Positions 61,173-64,000 of a stretch of DNA of 64,000 bases are shown one piece after another. The stretch lies in contig NZ_BNAY01000002.1 of the NCBI RefSeq assembly GCF_014654365.1, positions 62,001 to 126,000 of the forward strand. Reading direction: 5' to 3'. The translations under genes were made by a program, and so were the position numbers. The notes beneath the pieces were generated by a model that worked only from the letters and a program-made list of their open reading frames with translations, was not told the origin of the DNA and did not search any database. This DNA is from Amycolatopsis oliviviridis (GTDB lineage Bacteria; Actinomycetota; Actinomycetes; Mycobacteriales; Pseudonocardiaceae). Numbering within the stretch: position 1 is the stretch's first letter; each line of letters opens with the position of its first letter.

Positions 61173-62150
61173 CTAATCGTTGTTCGAACGGATCAAGCCC
61201 GCGGCGCCCAGGTCGTCCCAGACCCGCGCGGGCACTTCCACGGCGAAGGAATCGACGTTGCGCCGAGCCTCCTCCGCGGACCGCATTCCCACCGCGATCC
61301 CGGCGACCGCCGGATGCCGGAGCGGGAAGGCCATGGCCGCCTGCGGCAGTGTCACGCCGTGCGCCTCGCATACGTCGGCGATCTTGTTCGCCCGCTCCAC
61401 GACGTCCGACGTGGCGGCCTCGTAATCGAAGTACGCGCCCTCGACCGGCCGCGGCGCGGCGAGCAGGCCCGAGTTGAAGATCGACGCCGCGATCACCGAG
61501 ACACCGCGTTCCCGGCAGGCTGGCAGGAACGTGTCGAGCGCGCTGTGATCGAGCAGCGTGTGGCGGCCGGACTGCATGACCACGTCGACGTCGGTCTCCT
61601 TCACCAAAGTCGTCAGCAGGGCCGTGTCGTACATGCCAGCGCCGATCGCGCCGACGACCCCTTCGGACCGCAGCTCCGCCAGGGCCGGATACCCCTCGCG
61701 GACGGCGTCGCCGAAGTATTCCTCGGCGTCGTGCAGGTACAGGACGTCGATCCGGTCCAGGCCCATCCGCTCCAGCGAGTCCTCGACGCTGCGCCTGATC
61801 CCGTCGCGCGTGAAGTCGCGGACCCGGCGATGTGTCGCGGGGACATGGAACCCGGCCGGATCGTTCTTCCCGTCCGCGTCCTGCGGCACCAGCAGACGGC
61901 CGACCTTGGTCGACAGGACGTAGGAATCACGCGGCCGCGTACGCAGGAACTCGCCGATCCGGCGTTCGGAATGCCCGATGCCGTAGTGCGGCGACGTGTC
62001 GAAGTACCGGATCCCGCCGTCCCACGCGGCGGCCAGTGCCCCGGCCGCCGTCTCGTCGTCCAGCGGGGCGAACAGCCCGCCGAGCGGACCGCCGCCGAAC
62101 CCCAGCCGGGTCACCTCGACGCCGGTGCGCCCGAGTCTGCACGTCTGCAT
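61173..62150 (-). CDS. Aldo/keto reductase (D-threo-aldose 1-dehydrogenase/fucose dehydrogenase-like)
   Basis: This 325-residue TIM-barrel protein shows YFDTSPHYGIGHSERRIG with catalytic D and Y, the STKVGR lysine, and the catalytic histidine in VLYLHDAEEYF. The overall pattern, with ALAELRSEGVVGAIGAGMYD, fits the subgroup oxidising L-fucose or D-threo-aldoses with NAD(P). The ATG at 62150 follows a purine-rich AAGGGGG. It likely shares a transcript with the VOC gene. Confidence 0.9.
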   Translation of the reverse strand: MQTCRLGRTGVEVTRLGFGGGPLGGLFAPLDDETAAGALAAAWDGGIRYFDTSPHYGIGHSERRIGEFLRTRPRDSYVLSTKVGRLLVPQDADGKNDPAGFHVPATHRRVRDFTRDGIRRSVEDSLERMGLDRIDVLYLHDAEEYFGDAVREGYPALAELRSEGVVGAIGAGMYDTALLTTLVKETDVDVVMQSGRHTLLDHSALDTFLPACRERGVSVIAASIFNSGLLAAPRPVEGAYFDYEAATSDVVERANKIADVCEAHGVTLPQAAMAFPLRHPAVAGIAVGMRSAEEARRNVDSFAVEVPARVWDDLGAAGLIRSNND

Positions 62151-62239
62151 CCACCGCCCCCTTGATCAGCTCCCGTGCACGGTGCCATATCGGGGACCGA
62201 TCCCGCCTGGGATTTATCGAAGGCCACGGCGGCCGGAGC

Positions 62240-62546
62240 GTCGCGAAAGCCACTTTCGCGACACCTGATGTCCTGTTGAGTCTCAGCTGCTTTGACACAG
62301 ATGAAGTCTCAGAAGATGTGACACAGCCGTCGATCAGCTTGATGTTGGGGGCGCGGGCCATACGCTGGAGCCTGCGCGCCGGGCAGCCTTACTGCTGCCC
62401 GACCTCAGCCCGGCCTGGCTCGCGCAGGGACCCGACGTCAAGCTGATCACCACAAGAAAACTGTGTCATAGCAGCTGATACCAACCTGTGTCACACCTCC
62501 CGAGACATGACACGACACCTGATGTCCCGAAAGTGGCTTTCGCGAC
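62240..62546. repeat. Palindrome split by a mobile element
   Basis: GTCGCGAAAGCCACTTTCG at 62240-62258 and its exact complement at 62528-62546 are the arms of a 19-bp palindrome. Without the insertion they would enclose a 15-base loop, CGACACCTGATGTCC. That loop now occurs twice, at 62259-62273 and 62513-62527, flanking the inserted element. The arm also contains a smaller hairpin, GTCGCGAAAG/CTTTCGCGAC, and related GAAAGCCACTTTC copies lie at 62597-62644. Confidence 0.75.
62274..62512. mobile_element. 239-bp non-autonomous element, probably IS481-like MITE
   Basis: The element starts TGTTGAGTCTC and ends with the inverse of TGTCATGTCTC, giving imperfect terminal repeats with TGT...ACA ends. 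It is flanked by a 15-base direct repeat (CGACACCTGATGTCC). Each end carries two related motifs, TCAGCTGCTwTGACACAG and GTCTCrGrAGrTGTGACACAG, in the layout of transposase binding sites. No transposase is encoded; the centre has no recognised domain. TGT/ACA ends and up to 15-base duplications are compatible with IS481-family behaviour, which is an inference. Confidence 0.65.
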
Positions 62547-62596
62547 GTCGGCGGAGGCAAGCGAGCGTCCGTGCGGTTGCTCTGGGGCAGGGCGGT

Positions 62597-62644
62597 GTTG
62601 TGAAGGTGGCTTTCACAACGCTGAAGGTTATGAAAGCCACTTTC
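62597..62644. repeat. Further GAAAGCCACTTTC-type small palindromes
   Basis: GTTGTGAA (62597-62604) with TTCACAAC (62612-62619), and GAAAGCCACTTTC (62632-62644, arms GAAAG/CTTTC around CCA), are relatives of the palindrome arm at 62240. They form a small cluster of REP-like hairpins in this 570-base gene-free stretch. Confidence 0.6.
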
Positions 62645-62720
62645 GCAACATCCGAAGCCGACGTGCGGGCGAGCGAGCCTGACATCTTCGCCTTACCCGC
62701 ATCAGAACCTGAAACGCCGC

Positions 62721-63263
62721 TCACGACCAGTCCGCGCAGGAGACGACCTCGAACCCCCGGCTCGGGAAGACCGTGTCCACGAAGAAGTCGTGCATCGCCT
62801 GGTCACCGTCGGCGCAGCCGTCGCGCAGCACGGTCACGTGATAGCTGCGGTCCGCCGCGTCGTAGGCCGTCGCGGTCACCATCGCGCTGGTCGCGACCCC
62901 GGCGATCGCGACGGTGTCGACGCCCTGCGCGCGCAGCACCAGATCGAGGTCGGTGCCGGCGAACGCGCTGGCCCGGCGCTTCAGCACGACCACGTCCTCG
63001 TCGGCGACCGGCAGGTCGATCTCGGTCCCGGCCGAACCCTCGTGGAAGGTGTCGCCGTACTCGTGGAACGTCTTGAACAAGGCGTTTCCCGGCGGCAGGT
63101 CGGCTCCGTTGCCCCGCAACGCGAAGTGCACGAACACGACGAGCGCGCCGGACTCGCGGGCGCGAGGCACCAGGGCCGTGAGCGGCGGCAGGACTTGCCT
63201 GGCGAACGGGTAGCCGCCCGTGATACCTCGCTGGAGGTCACCGATGATCAACGCGGTGGTCAT
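62721..63263 (-). CDS. Isochorismatase-fold protein lacking the catalytic cysteine
   Basis: This 180-residue protein has the isochorismatase-like hydrolase fold: IIGDLQRGITGGYPF with the acid residue, VVVLKRRASAFAGTDLD with the lysine, and GVATSAMVTATAYDAADRSY at the nucleophile turn. In amidases that turn holds cysteine (TSGC); here it is TSAM. Non-cysteine members act as isochorismatases or have lost hydrolase activity. It stands alone, upstream of the palindrome cluster. Confidence 0.85.
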   Translation of the reverse strand: MTTALIIGDLQRGITGGYPFARQVLPPLTALVPRARESGALVVFVHFALRGNGADLPPGNALFKTFHEYGDTFHEGSAGTEIDLPVADEDVVVLKRRASAFAGTDLDLVLRAQGVDTVAIAGVATSAMVTATAYDAADRSYHVTVLRDGCADGDQAMHDFFVDTVFPSRGFEVVSCADWS

Positions 63264-63334
63264 GCGGGGAAGCTACCAACAGTGAACCCGATCGTCCGTA
63301 TACAACCGGCCGTGCGGCTGGTTAGCTCCGGCGT

Positions 63335-64000
63335 GTGACGATCAAGAGTGTGCTGCTCGCGGTACTGGTGACCGTCGGTGTCGTGGTTCCCCCTCCCCCG
63401 CTCGCGGCCGCCGGAACCGAGGCGGACCCGTCGGGCTGGGTCGCGCCGCTCGGCACGCGCGGCCGCTACATCGTCGACGCGGCGGGCAACCGGTTCAAGC
63501 TGAGGGCCGCCAACTGGCACGGCGCGAGCGGTACGTGGACCGGGTCGGGCGATGTGAACGATCCCGCCACGCACCACGCCGGCGAGATCGCCTACCAGAC
63601 GCCGCTCGGACTGGACCGGGTCTCGATCGACACCGTCATCGACGGGCTGGCGGAGCTGGGCCTGAACAGCGTCCGGCTGCCCTTCTCCAACGCCATGATC
63701 CACGACACCGCGAAGGTTCCCGATCTCGCGGCGAACCCGGATCTGCGCGGCCTGACCCCGCTGCAGGTCTACGACCGCGTCGTCGCGCGGCTGACCGCTC
63801 GCGGGTTCGCGGTGATCCTCAACAATCACACCACGACGTCGCGCTGGTGCTGCGGTCTCGACGGCAACGAGCGCTGGAACACCGCGCAGTCCGAGCAGCG
63901 CTGGCAGGACGACTGGCTGTTCATGGCCCGCCGCTACGCCGCGAACAAGCGGGTGGTCGGCGCCGACCTGTACAACGAGGTCCGCCGCAACGTCTTCGAC
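63335..64000 (+). CDS. Secreted glycoside hydrolase family 5 (cellulase-like), 3' end beyond window
   Basis: A GTG at 63335 opens a frame with a signal peptide (TIKSVLLAVLVTVGVVV, then PPPPLAAAG). The mature part fits GH5: RAANWHGASG, the conserved arginine in GLNSVRLPFSN, AVILNNHTTTSRWCCG, and the acid/base glutamate in GADLYNEVRR. Only 222 codons are visible; the nucleophile glutamate lies outside. It probably cleaves beta-1,4-glucan or mannan outside the cell. Confidence 0.85.
   Translation, partial: MTIKSVLLAVLVTVGVVVPPPPLAAAGTEADPSGWVAPLGTRGRYIVDAAGNRFKLRAANWHGASGTWTGSGDVNDPATHHAGEIAYQTPLGLDRVSIDTVIDGLAELGLNSVRLPFSNAMIHDTAKVPDLAANPDLRGLTPLQVYDRVVARLTARGFAVILNNHTTTSRWCCGLDGNERWNTAQSEQRWQDDWLFMARRYAANKRVVGADLYNEVRRNVFD

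Noticed and set aside
62274..62512. Short frame inside the element as a transposase fragment
   Set aside because: The translation has no recognisable DDE or HTH motif, so the element is called non-autonomous.

Overview
The window is a high-GC actinobacterial chromosome segment. F420-linked enzymes, cytochromes P450, a DUF574-type methyltransferase, FeS-type photolyase with a B12-dependent MerR regulator, and several STAND/NLR ATPases with TPR repeats suggest a Pseudonocardiales soil organism, probably Amycolatopsis or a near relative. That genus call is inference from gene content; no rRNA is present. I saw no tRNA, rRNA, CRISPR array, integrase or complete transposase.

Layout. 1-3.7 kb: end of a TetR regulator, an F420/FMN PPOX protein, an uncharacterised protein, then a MarR regulator with its own palindromic operator and a P450. 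3.8-15.05 kb: a nine-gene minus-strand operon with short overlaps that encodes a full route from nicotinate to fumarate. In transcription order it is 2,5-dihydroxypyridine dioxygenase, maleate isomerase, 6-hydroxynicotinate monooxygenase, MFS importer, three-subunit molybdenum hydroxylase, CoxG-like protein, and a single polypeptide fusing maleamate amidohydrolase with N-formylmaleamate deformylase. A divergent MarR regulator and repeated operator-like boxes lie at the head. 15-19.5 kb: a barstar-domain protein, an AT-richer patch with a membrane protein, and a lipase-STAND ATPase fusion. 19.6-31.8 kb: LLM oxidoreductase, HelD-like ATPase, an aromatic ring-cleavage group (SRPBCC, extradiol dioxygenase, FAA hydrolase) facing a GntR regulator, two secreted hydrolases, a second P450 and a methyltransferase.

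31.8-41.5 kb: a GGDEF-EAL protein with degenerate motifs in both domains, a TetR/DUF4386 pair that have lost their facing 5' ends, an NB-ARC/TPR NLR preceded by a small protein carrying the same amyloid-like motif, and a two-component system. 41.5-46.2 kb: small and decaying genes (TetR stub, frameshifted VOC, LRV fragment, nucleotidyltransferase with an internal gap) among intact MTase, Atu4866, SDR and NTF2-like genes. 46-52 kb: hydrolase, secreted sugar-dehydrogenase-like protein with PKD domain, GNAT, PhzF-like, MazG-like and membrane proteins. 52-58 kb: a cyclase-like/NB-ARC/TPR protein and a NACHT protein with an N-terminal helical domain. 58-64 kb: photolyase plus CarH/LitR-like regulator, VOC, aldo/keto reductase, a 239-bp transposase-less element inserted in the loop of a palindrome, an isochorismatase-fold protein and the start of a secreted GH5 enzyme.

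The two most interesting systems are the nicotinate operon with its fused NicF-NicD enzyme, and the NLR/effector pair sharing a GVQVGxHNxQxN motif, which looks like a bacterial amyloid-signalling (RHIM-like) immune module.
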